Of a DNA stretch of 15,754 nucleotides, positions 6,759 to 13,396 are shown in pieces. The stretch is from CAYSPO01 sp964432945 (GTDB lineage Bacteria; Bacillota; Clostridia; Tissierellales; Peptoniphilaceae). The DNA is taken from positions 1-15,754 of the forward strand of contig CAYSPO010000032.1 in assembly GCA_964432945.1 (NCBI GenBank), given 5' to 3'. A program made the translations under genes and the position numbers. The number at the start of each line of letters is the position of its first letter. The first letter of the stretch is position 1. The notes below the pieces were generated by a model that saw only the letters and a list, made by a program, of their open reading frames with translations, did no database searches and was not told the DNA's origin.

Positions 6759-8006
6759 TTATTTAATTTTTGGAAATTTATCTAAAGGTATCTTCGCTAA
6801 TAGACCTTTATCAACTAAATTCTCATACATTTTTGCAGGAGTTAATCTATATCTTGGCTTAAAATCTTCTAAGGCTAGTTTATAAATTCTTTCTGCATTT
6901 TCTCCGAAATATTTCATACTGAACTTTTCGCTAGATTTTTTAGCATTGATAGCCATTTGTTTCAATTTATCTTCATTATCTAAAAGTATATTGATAGCTT
7001 CAATATAGCCTTTACTATCTTTATAAAGATATCCGTTATATCCATTTTCTACAACTCCAATAAGGGCATCATCATGCCTACATACCTCAGGTAAACCGTT
7101 AGATAGTGCTTCTATATAAGTTAATCCTTGAGTTTCGCTTACAGATGCTGAAATAAATATATCAGCAATTGAATAATACTTAACTGTTTCACTTGGTTTA
7201 ATTAATCCTGTAAATATAACTTTATCTTCAATAGCTAATCTTTTAATTTTTTCTTTTACTTCTGGAAGATAAGGTCCACCTCCAACTATCATAAAAATAA
7301 CATCATCTCTAACTTTAAGTAATTTATTGAAGTTATCTATAGATTCATCGTAGTTTTTTTCTTTTCCTACTCGCCCAAGGCTAAGCAGTATCTTTTTGTC
7401 TTTTGGGATATTGTATTTTTCTTTAAGTTTAGATATTTCTAATTGATCTGGTGGATTGTCATACTTACTCAAGTCTATTCCAGTTGGCATAACTTCAATA
7501 TGACCATTTACTAAACCTTCTAATCTTGAATAAACTTTTTCTGTTGGTGCTATCACTAGATCTGCATCTTTTAATCTCCACTTTATCAGCTGATGAAGTA
7601 AAGGTTTGGTAATTTTCTCATTAGCTAATACATAACTTGTATAGTACTCATAAAGAGTATGGTAAGTGTGTACAATTGGGCAGGCTGCCCTTGCAGATAT
7701 AGTATTAGCTATTGAGTATGTGAAGAATTCGCATTGACTATGGACAATGTCTGGTTTCCATTTTACAAGTTCATTGACATATTTATTGTGAAAATGTAGA
7801 GTTGCTCTTACTTCAGGATAGATGTGTATTTCAAAAGACTTCACATAATAAAAGTCTCCGTCTTTATAAAAGTCAGAATTATCAGAAAGACTCAAGACTC
7901 TTACATCATGGCCTAACTTTTTTAATTCCTTGTATAAGTTCATTATTGATATAGCCACTCCATTTATAGCTGAAACTGGCCAATCTGATGTTAATAGAAT
8001 TTTCAT
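6759..8006 (-). CDS. GT4-family glycosyltransferase, probably diacylglycerol glucosyltransferase
   Basis: This 415-residue protein starts at ATG (8006-8004) after a strong AGGAGGA ribosome site (8017-8011). The N-terminus, Ser-Asp-Trp-Pro...Ile-Asn-Gly-Val-Ala, and the internal His-Thr-Tyr-His-Thr-Leu-Tyr-Glu stretch are typical of GT4 enzymes of the 1,2-diacylglycerol 3-glucosyltransferase (alMGS/LafA-like) group. The C-terminal half holds the EX7E nucleotide-sugar motif (Glu291 and Glu299), then Gly-Leu-Pro and Arg-His-Asp-Asp-Ala-Leu. The family enzyme moves glucose from UDP-glucose to diacylglycerol on the inner membrane face, making glycolipids that tune the membrane and anchor lipoteichoic acid. 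Glu307 sits where a Val or Ile is usual. The gene stands alone between its own promoter and terminator. The exact acceptor lipid cannot be proved from sequence. Confidence 0.8.
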   Translation of the reverse strand: MKILLTSDWPVSAINGVAISIMNLYKELKKLGHDVRVLSLSDNSDFYKDGDFYYVKSFEIHIYPEVRATLHFHNKYVNELVKWKPDIVHSQCEFFTYSIANTISARAACPIVHTYHTLYEYYTSYVLANEKITKPLLHQLIKWRLKDADLVIAPTEKVYSRLEGLVNGHIEVMPTGIDLSKYDNPPDQLEISKLKEKYNIPKDKKILLSLGRVGKEKNYDESIDNFNKLLKVRDDVIFMIVGGGPYLPEVKEKIKRLAIEDKVIFTGLIKPSETVKYYSIADIFISASVSETQGLTYIEALSNGLPEVCRHDDALIGVVENGYNGYLYKDSKGYIEAINILLDNEDKLKQMAINAKKSSEKFSMKYFGENAERIYKLALEDFKPRYRLTPAKMYENLVDKGLLAKIPLDKFPKIK

Positions 8007-8043
8007 TGACTCCTCCTAAAAATACTTTACCATATTTAGGAAA

Positions 8044-8072
8044 ATATTAAAATAATACTTGAAATAATTCAA
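8044..8072 (-). promoter_or_regulatory. Sigma-A-type promoter of the glycosyltransferase gene
   Basis: On the minus strand TTGAAT (8072-8067) and TAATAT (8049-8044) are separated by exactly 17 bases. The -10 box lies about 37 bases before the start codon. The -35 box abuts that of the divergent copA promoter. Confidence 0.6.
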
Positions 8073-8087
8073 GTCTAGTGATAAATT
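8059..8087 (+). promoter_or_regulatory. Sigma-A-type promoter of the copper operon
   Basis: TTGAAA (8059-8064) and TAAATT (8082-8087) are 17 bases apart. The expected transcription start is near 8094, the first base of the CsoR-like operator, so bound repressor would block RNA polymerase. The -10 box matches the consensus at four of six positions. Confidence 0.55.
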
Positions 8088-8093
8088 ATAAGA

Positions 8094-8110
8094 ACACCCC
8101 CCTAGGGTGT
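8094..8110 (+). promoter_or_regulatory. CsoR-type copper operator
   Basis: The site ACACCCCCCTAGGGTGT has half-sites ACACCC (8094-8099) and GGGTGT (8105-8110) around a five-base centre. This matches the C-run/G-run inverted repeat that CsoR repressors bind upstream of copper genes (for example at copZA of Bacillus subtilis). It lies between the copA -10 box and the ribosome site AAGGAGG (8113-8119). The operon's last gene encodes a CsoR protein, so autoregulation with release by Cu(I) is inferred. Confidence 0.8.
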
Positions 8111-8123
8111 ATAAGGAGGTATT

Positions 8124-10409
8124 ATGAAATCAAATTATGATATAAAAGGAATGCACTGTTCTTCTTGTTCTAGCTCTATTGAAAGAGCTATTTCAAAGTT
8201 GGATGGGGTTAAGGAAGTAAATGTAAATTTATTAACTAATTCTATGACTGTCGACCATGAAGTTAGTATAACGGATAGAATAATAATAGATAAAGTAGAA
8301 AAGCTAGGGTTTTCTGCCAGTGTTCAAGGAAATGAAAATAATATATATATAGATTCAAAAGAAAATGAAGTAGATGATGAAATAAAGAGTATGAAAACAA
8401 GACTTATTATTTCTTTTGCTTTTATGTTACCGTTGATGTATATAGCAATGGGACATATGGTTGGCTTACCTGTTCCGAATATTTTTATAGGGGATAAAAA
8501 TGCATTGATATTTGCCTTAAGTCAAATGTTTTTGACTATACCAGTTATGTATGTAAATAGGGCATACTATGAAAATGGATTTAAAGCTTTGTTTAGAAAA
8601 AATCCTAATATGGATTCACTTATTGCTTTAGGATCTACTGCAGCGTTTGCTTATGGGGTATTTGTAGTATTTAGATTAGCTTATGCTTTTAGTTATGGTC
8701 AAAGTGAAGTTGTAAGTCATTATAGCCATGCCTTATATTTTGAGTCAGCTGCAATGATTTTGGCTCTTATTACTCTTGGTAAATATCTAGAAGCTAAATC
8801 AAAAGCTAAATCAACTGATGCTATAAAAAAACTAATGGACCTTTCTCCTAAAAAAGCTATCAGGCTTGAGGGAAACAAAGAAGTGGAAGTTGGAATAGAA
8901 GATGTCAATATAGGAGATATCTTAGTTGTAAAAGCGGGAACTGTTATACCTACTGATGGCAGTGTTATTAAAGGCAGAGGCTCTGTAGATGAATCTGCTA
9001 TTTCAGGAGAAAGTATTCCAGTTGAGGTTTATGAAAATTCTAAAGTTATAGGTTCGACTTTATTAAAAACTGGATATATACAAATAAAAGCTGAAAAAAT
9101 AGGGGAAGACACTTCTTTAGCTCAGATAATTCAGCTAGTTAAAGATGCAAATGCCACAAAAGCTCCTATTTCAAAATTAGCTGATAAAATTTCTGGAATT
9201 TTTGTTCCTGTAGTTATTATTATTTCTATAGTGACTACGCTTATTTGGGCATGGTTAGGTTATGGTTTTGAAATGGCCTTTAGTATGGGAATTTCAGTTT
9301 TAGTTATCTCCTGTCCATGTGCATTAGGTCTTGCTACACCAGTATCCATAATGGTAGGAACTGGTCAAGGAGCGAAAAATGGGATACTGATAAAATCTGC
9401 CGAAGCTTTAGAAGTTTTACATGAGGTAGATACAATAGTTTTAGATAAAACTGGAACTATTACAATAGGAAAACCTATGTTAACAGATATAATTTCAGAT
9501 AAATTTGATAAAAAAGAATTTATAAAGCTTGCGGGCAGTATGGAATCTCCATCTGATCACCCTTTAAGCTTAGCAATAAGTGATTATGCTAAAGAGAATA
9601 ATTCAGAAATTTTAGAAGTAGATAGTTTTAAAAATATAGACGGTAGAGGCATAGAAGTAATAATTGACGATAAAAAATATTATGCAGGTAATCTAAAACT
9701 TATGAATGATAAAAATATCTCTACTGAATTATATATAGATAGAGCTAACGATTTATCTAAGCAAGGTAAGACCGTTATGTATTTTGCTGATATAAGTGGT
9801 ATAATAGGTATTATTGGAGTAGCTGATCAAGTTAAGGCAAGCTCAGAAGAAGCAATTGATTTGTTTCACAAAGCTGGTTTAGAAACTTATATGCTTACTG
9901 GAGATAATGAAAAAACTGCAAATGCTATTGCAAATAATTTAAATCTAGATAAAGTCATTGCAGAGGTCCTACCTCAAGATAAGGAAGAAATAATAAGAAA
10001 TATTCAAAGCCAAGGCAAGAAAGTTGCAATGGTTGGTGACGGTATTAATGATGCTCCAGCTTTAGCAAGAGCTGATGTTGGTATTGCTATAGGAGCGGGA
10101 ACTGATGTGGCTATTGAAGCTGCAGATTTAGTTTTAATAAAAAACTCTCTTATTGATGTTGTCAATGCCATTGATTTATCTAGAGCAACAATTAGAAATA
10201 TTAAACAAAATTTATTCTGGGCCTTTTTCTATAATATAATTTTGATTCCTCTTGCAGCTGGTATTTTATATAAGCCTTTTGGAATTAGTTTAAATCCAAT
10301 GATTGCATCAGGGGCGATGTCTTTAAGTTCTATTTTTGTGGTTACTAATGCTTTGAGATTAAATACTTTTAAAGCAAAGTTAGATTCTAGTAAAGATTTA
10401 ATAAAATAA
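8124..10409 (+). CDS. copA: Copper-exporting P1B-type ATPase
   Basis: This 761-residue protein starts at ATG 8124 after AAGGAGG (8113-8119). One heavy-metal-associated domain (about 1-70) carries Gly-Met-His-Cys-Ser-Ser-Cys at 9-15. The membrane segments follow, with the actuator motif Ser-Gly-Glu-Ser, the Cys-Pro-Cys metal site at 397-399, and the phosphorylated Asp441 in Asp-Lys-Thr-Gly-Thr. His479-Pro480 of the nucleotide domain and Gly-Asp-Gly-Ile-Asn-Asp (638-643) complete the set. Near the C-terminus, Tyr-Asn and Met-x-x-Ser-Ser fit the Cu(I) subgroup (P1B-1). All catalytic residues are present and the length is normal. It pumps Cu(I) out of the cytoplasm using ATP. It is first in copA-copZ-csoR under the operator at 8094-8110. 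Confidence 0.95.
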   Translation: MKSNYDIKGMHCSSCSSSIERAISKLDGVKEVNVNLLTNSMTVDHEVSITDRIIIDKVEKLGFSASVQGNENNIYIDSKENEVDDEIKSMKTRLIISFAFMLPLMYIAMGHMVGLPVPNIFIGDKNALIFALSQMFLTIPVMYVNRAYYENGFKALFRKNPNMDSLIALGSTAAFAYGVFVVFRLAYAFSYGQSEVVSHYSHALYFESAAMILALITLGKYLEAKSKAKSTDAIKKLMDLSPKKAIRLEGNKEVEVGIEDVNIGDILVVKAGTVIPTDGSVIKGRGSVDESAISGESIPVEVYENSKVIGSTLLKTGYIQIKAEKIGEDTSLAQIIQLVKDANATKAPISKLADKISGIFVPVVIIISIVTTLIWAWLGYGFEMAFSMGISVLVISCPCALGLATPVSIMVGTGQGAKNGILIKSAEALEVLHEVDTIVLDKTGTITIGKPMLTDIISDKFDKKEFIKLAGSMESPSDHPLSLAISDYAKENNSEILEVDSFKNIDGRGIEVIIDDKKYYAGNLKLMNDKNISTELYIDRANDLSKQGKTVMYFADISGIIGIIGVADQVKASSEEAIDLFHKAGLETYMLTGDNEKTANAIANNLNLDKVIAEVLPQDKEEIIRNIQSQGKKVAMVGDGINDAPALARADVGIAIGAGTDVAIEAADLVLIKNSLIDVVNAIDLSRATIRNIKQNLFWAFFYNIILIPLAAGILYKPFGISLNPMIASGAMSLSSIFVVTNALRLNTFKAKLDSSKDLIK

Positions 10410-10434
10410 TTATCATAGATAGGAAGGTATTAAA

Positions 10435-10647
10435 ATGAAAGAAGTTATCTTAAATATTGATGGTTTATGCTGTGATCATTGCTGCCATAGGGTAGAAGAA
10501 GCTTTAAATAGCATAGAAGGTGTGAGCAAAGTAAAAGTTGATAAAGATAAAGAGCAAGCAGTTGTTCAAGCTGAGGATAGTCTTGATAACCAAATTTTAA
10601 TTGACACTTTGGACGAAGCTGGATTTGATGTTACTTCGATAGAATAA
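10435..10647 (+). CDS. copZ: Copper chaperone CopZ-like, with doubled cysteines
   Basis: This 70-residue single heavy-metal-associated domain starts at ATG 10435, 25 bases after copA, with AGGAAGG (10421-10427) as ribosome site. The metal site reads Gly-Leu-Cys-Cys-Asp-His-Cys-Cys-His. Cys13 and Cys16 match the family Cys-x-x-Cys pair, while Cys12 and Cys17 are additional. Leu11 replaces the usual Met. Family members bind Cu(I) in the cytoplasm and hand it to CopA, and can deliver it to CsoR. Position in the operon supports this role. The extra cysteines may alter metal affinity or allow clusters; that part is inference. Confidence 0.88.
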   Translation: MKEVILNIDGLCCDHCCHRVEEALNSIEGVSKVKVDKDKEQAVVQAEDSLDNQILIDTLDEAGFDVTSIE

Positions 10648-10919
10648 TGCAGTCAGATAAAGATAAAATTTTAAAAAGATTAAAAACTGCTAGAGGTCAA
10701 ATCAACGGAATTATAAATATGGTTGAAGAAGATCAATATTGCATCGATATTTCTAATCAACTATTATCTTCAATATCTTTATTGAAATCTACAAATAAAA
10801 TAATTCTGTCTGATCATATTGCTCATTGCGTTAAGGGTTCTATTGAGTCAAAAAATCAAGAGGACATTGATCAAAAGCTAGATGAAATCGAGATGATTAT
10901 AGAAAAGCTTATGAAATAA
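10647..10919 (+). CDS. csoR: CsoR-family copper-sensing repressor
   Basis: This 90-residue all-helical protein starts at ATG 10647, sharing one base with the copZ stop (TAATG). No separate ribosome site is evident, so translational coupling is likely. The three Cu(I) ligands of CsoR are present: Cys32 (Tyr-Cys), His57 and Cys61 (Asp-His-x-x-His-Cys), with the family spacing of 25 and 4. The N-terminal Arg-Leu-Lys-Thr-Ala-Arg-Gly-Gln-Ile is the usual DNA-binding region. Apo-CsoR binds the operator; Cu(I) releases it. The last place in the operon makes it autoregulated. The Cys-His-Cys pattern supports copper rather than nickel or formaldehyde sensing. Confidence 0.93.
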   Translation: MQSDKDKILKRLKTARGQINGIINMVEEDQYCIDISNQLLSSISLLKSTNKIILSDHIAHCVKGSIESKNQEDIDQKLDEIEMIIEKLMK

Positions 10920-10924
10920 TACTG

Positions 10925-10963
10925 ACCGTATTGGGTTGATTTATCTGCCTAATACGGTTTTTA
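10925..10963 (+). terminator. Rho-independent terminator of the copper operon
   Basis: ACCGTATTGGG (10925-10935) pairs with CCTAATACGGT (10948-10958), with one G-T pair, around a 12-base loop and runs into TTTTT (10958-10962). It starts 6 bases after the csoR stop. Confidence 0.9.
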
Positions 10964-10982
10964 TATGAGCTTTAGCTAGTAG

Positions 10983-11020
10983 TTGAAAGCAATTAATTTG
11001 GGTATGATATATACTATAAA
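10983..11020 (+). promoter_or_regulatory. Candidate pepF promoter region
   Basis: TTGAAA (10983-10988) is followed by overlapping -10-like words: GATATA (11006-11011) at 17-base spacing, plus TATGAT (11003-11008) and TATACT (11010-11015). A promoter is expected here because a terminator lies just upstream, but the exact -10 box cannot be chosen by eye. Confidence 0.4.
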
Positions 11021-11046
11021 TAAAAATGAAAATATTAGGAGGAACT

Positions 11047-12783
11047 ATGGAAACAACATGGGATTTAGGAAAAATTTATAAAAATAACGAAGAATTTAGT
11101 AATGATATAGATAAGTTAAAAGAAATGATTTCAAGAGTAAACGAGATTCGAGATGATTTTAAAGGTAATTTCAAAGAAATTTTAGAATTAACTAGTGAAG
11201 CATCTGAACTGGTGTCTCAAATACATACTTTCGCAAGTATGACAAGAGATGAGGATTCAACTGTAAGCGAAAGCCAAAAATTAGTTTTAGAAGCTGAAGC
11301 TGTTTTTAGTGAATTTAATTCAGCTTTTTCATTTTTAAATCCAAGTATTCTTGAACTTTCTCAAGAAGAATTAGATGAATTAATTAAGAAAAATGATTTA
11401 GAGTCTTATAGAAAATTTTTAGAAGACACTTATAGGTTTAAAGCTCATACTCTTTCTAAAAAAGAAGAATTTATTTTAGGATCTCTTAGTACAATGGCAC
11501 AAGCACCTCAAAGTGCTTATTATATGTTAACTAATGCTGATATGAAGTTTCCTAACCTAGAATCTAAAGATAATGCAGAATTAACTAATGCAAATTTTGT
11601 TAATTACCTTAGAGATTCTGATGTAGAAGTTAGAAAAGAAGCGTTTAATTCATACTATGATGTATATGCTGGAGTAGAAAATACTATTTCAACTCTTATG
11701 CAAGATAATGTGAAGAATCTAGTGACAGAAGCTAAGTTAAGATCATACGACTCAGCTATTCAAATGGAATTATTCAAAGATGATGTTGATGTTAAAGTTT
11801 ATGAAAATTTAATTAAATCTGTTAGAGAAAACTTAGAAGGTTTACACGAATATTATAGATTAAAGAAAGAAGCCCTAAATTTAGATGAACAACACATGTA
11901 CGATGTTTATCTACCAATAGCTGGTGATATGACCGACGAAATTCCTTATGAGAAAGCTGTAGAAACAATTAAAGAAGCTCTAAAACCATTAGGTGAAGAT
12001 TATAGTAAAGTATTAGCAAGAGCATTTGATGAAAGATGGATTGATGTTTATCCAAGAAAAGGTAAGAAAAGTGGAGCATATTCATGGGGAGTTTATTCTT
12101 CAGATCCATATATTCTAATGAATTACACTGATGATTTAGATTCAATGTTTACCTTAGCTCATGAGCTTGGTCACTCAATGCACTCATATTACTCAAGAAA
12201 GAATAATCCTTATATTTATTCTAACTATACAATATTTGTTGCAGAAGTAGCTTCTACTACAAATGAATTGCTATTATTAAATTACCTACTTGGAAATGCA
12301 CAAAGTGATGAGGAAAAACTTTATTTAGTTGATCATTATCTAAATTCATTTAAGAGTACAGTTTTTAGACAAACAATGTTTGCTGAATTTGAAAAAATGA
12401 CTCATGAAACTGTTGAAGAAGGAGAAGCTCTAACTCTAGATTTAATGAATGATATGTATCTGAAATTAAATGAAGATTATTTTGGAGATAGTGTAATAAT
12501 AGATGACAAAATAAAATATGAGTGGTCAAGAATTCCTCATTTTTATAGAAACTTTTATGTTTACAAATACTCTACAGGATTTTTGTCAGCAGTAATACTT
12601 TCTAAGAAGATCTTAGATGGAGAAAATTTAGAAGATTATCTAAATTTCCTTGCTGATGGAGGAAGAAATTTCCCAATAGATCAACTTAAAAAAGCAGGGG
12701 CAGATATATTAAATCCTGATACTTTTAATTCTGCATTTAGTGTATTTAATGGCTTAGTTGATGAACTAAAAAATTTACTTTAA
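11047..12783 (+). CDS. pepF: Oligoendopeptidase F (M3B metallopeptidase)
   Basis: The start at ATG 11047 is preferred because AGGAGG (11037-11042) lies just before it. The in-frame ATG at 11026 would put that site inside the gene. The product is then 578 residues, a normal family length. The zinc site is His-Glu-Leu-Gly-His at 372-376, and the third ligand is Glu400, 24 residues after the second His, as in M3 peptidases. The N-terminal helical half (Thr-Trp-Asp-Leu onward) is typical of PepF. The enzyme is cytoplasmic and cuts peptides of roughly 7-17 residues, serving peptide nutrition and turnover, a sensible role in a peptide-using anaerobe. No hairpin terminator follows, so some read-through into the zinc-ribbon genes is possible. 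Confidence 0.93.
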   Translation: METTWDLGKIYKNNEEFSNDIDKLKEMISRVNEIRDDFKGNFKEILELTSEASELVSQIHTFASMTRDEDSTVSESQKLVLEAEAVFSEFNSAFSFLNPSILELSQEELDELIKKNDLESYRKFLEDTYRFKAHTLSKKEEFILGSLSTMAQAPQSAYYMLTNADMKFPNLESKDNAELTNANFVNYLRDSDVEVRKEAFNSYYDVYAGVENTISTLMQDNVKNLVTEAKLRSYDSAIQMELFKDDVDVKVYENLIKSVRENLEGLHEYYRLKKEALNLDEQHMYDVYLPIAGDMTDEIPYEKAVETIKEALKPLGEDYSKVLARAFDERWIDVYPRKGKKSGAYSWGVYSSDPYILMNYTDDLDSMFTLAHELGHSMHSYYSRKNNPYIYSNYTIFVAEVASTTNELLLLNYLLGNAQSDEEKLYLVDHYLNSFKSTVFRQTMFAEFEKMTHETVEEGEALTLDLMNDMYLKLNEDYFGDSVIIDDKIKYEWSRIPHFYRNFYVYKYSTGFLSAVILSKKILDGENLEDYLNFLADGGRNFPIDQLKKAGADILNPDTFNSAFSVFNGLVDELKNLL

Positions 12784-12790
12784 TAATGTT

Positions 12791-12810
12791 TTAGGTATAG
12801 GGATATGATA
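12791..12810 (+). promoter_or_regulatory. Weak candidate -10 region before the zinc-ribbon genes
   Basis: GGGATATGATATT (12800-12812) resembles the GGGTATGATATAT found before pepF and contains TATGAT (12804-12809). No good -35 box is seen 16-18 bases upstream. It lies in the 59-base gap after pepF, so the genes could have their own start or depend on read-through. Confidence 0.3.
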
Positions 12811-12842
12811 TTATATTTATTAGAAAGTAGGGGTAGATTTAA

Positions 12843-13199
12843 ATGAATGAAATTTTAGATTTATATATACAACTGGGTAAAACTGTTCACAAAGATTTTA
12901 TAGATGGAATAGAACTATCAGATAAATATAGTGATATCTCAAGATCTATACTTGAATTAGAAATAGCTGAGTATTTAAAAGATCATGAAAACGCTCCAGC
13001 TAAAGAAGAGCACAGCTGTCCTAATTGTTCAACAGAATTCAAAGATGAATATAACTTTTGCACAAATTGTGGTTTTAATTTAAATGAATTCTATAAGGAT
13101 AAGCAAAACTGTTCTGTTTGCGATGTGTTAATTCCTTTAGAAGATGAATTTTGCAGAGTTTGTGGAGCTGATTTAAAAAAAGGTGATAAAGATGCATAA
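12843..13199 (+). CDS. Double zinc-ribbon protein of unknown function
   Basis: This 118-residue soluble protein starts at ATG 12843; the ribosome site is weak (AGGGG, 12829-12833). The first about 55 residues are helical and acidic with no recognised fold. The C-terminal half has two zinc-ribbon knuckle pairs: Cys-Pro-Asn-Cys...Cys-Thr-Asn-Cys and Cys-Ser-Val-Cys...Cys-Arg-Val-Cys. Each should bind one zinc ion. There is no signal peptide or membrane segment. Its stop overlaps the start of the next zinc-ribbon gene, and a TcaA-like gene follows, so a shared job in cell-envelope stress or membrane protein regulation is conceivable but unproven. Confidence 0.8.
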   Translation: MNEILDLYIQLGKTVHKDFIDGIELSDKYSDISRSILELEIAEYLKDHENAPAKEEHSCPNCSTEFKDEYNFCTNCGFNLNEFYKDKQNCSVCDVLIPLEDEFCRVCGADLKKGDKDA

Positions 13200-13395
13200 T
13201 CCTAGCACCGGAGAACTTATTGTAGATGATTATGCATCTAGCGTTGGCGAGGTTTGTCCTAATTGCGGAAATACAAATGATGGTATTTACTGCAATAAAT
13301 GTGGGACAAATAAAATCACAATTAGAGCTAGGTCTGATGAAACGAAAAATGAGCCTGGCTTTTTTAATAAAATTCTAGGTAGGGAGAAAAATTAG
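13192..13395 (+). CDS. Small single zinc-ribbon protein of unknown function
   Basis: The start at ATG 13192 is preferred over GTG 13183 because AAGGTGAT (13180-13187) then serves as ribosome site. It gives 67 residues and overlaps the previous gene by 8 bases. One zinc ribbon is present (Cys-Pro-Asn-Cys...Cys-Asn-Lys-Cys), followed by a basic, flexible C-terminus ending near Gly-Phe-Phe-Asn-Lys-Ile-Leu-Gly-Arg. The next gene starts only 1 base after the stop. The function is not recognised; the tight packing says it is made together with the other two zinc-ribbon proteins. Confidence 0.72.
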   Translation: MHNPSTGELIVDDYASSVGEVCPNCGNTNDGIYCNKCGTNKITIRARSDETKNEPGFFNKILGREKN

Positions 13396-13396
13396 A

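Noticed and set aside
8057..8074. Perfect 7-bp inverted repeat as an operator for an unknown regulator
   Set aside because: It is fully accounted for by two opposite -35 boxes with correct spacing to -10 boxes; a regulator site remains possible but is not needed.
11026..11046. Earlier in-frame ATG for pepF
   Set aside because: The AGGAGG ribosome site lies inside this extension and points to ATG 11047; PepF proteins normally begin close to the Thr-Trp-Asp-Leu stretch.
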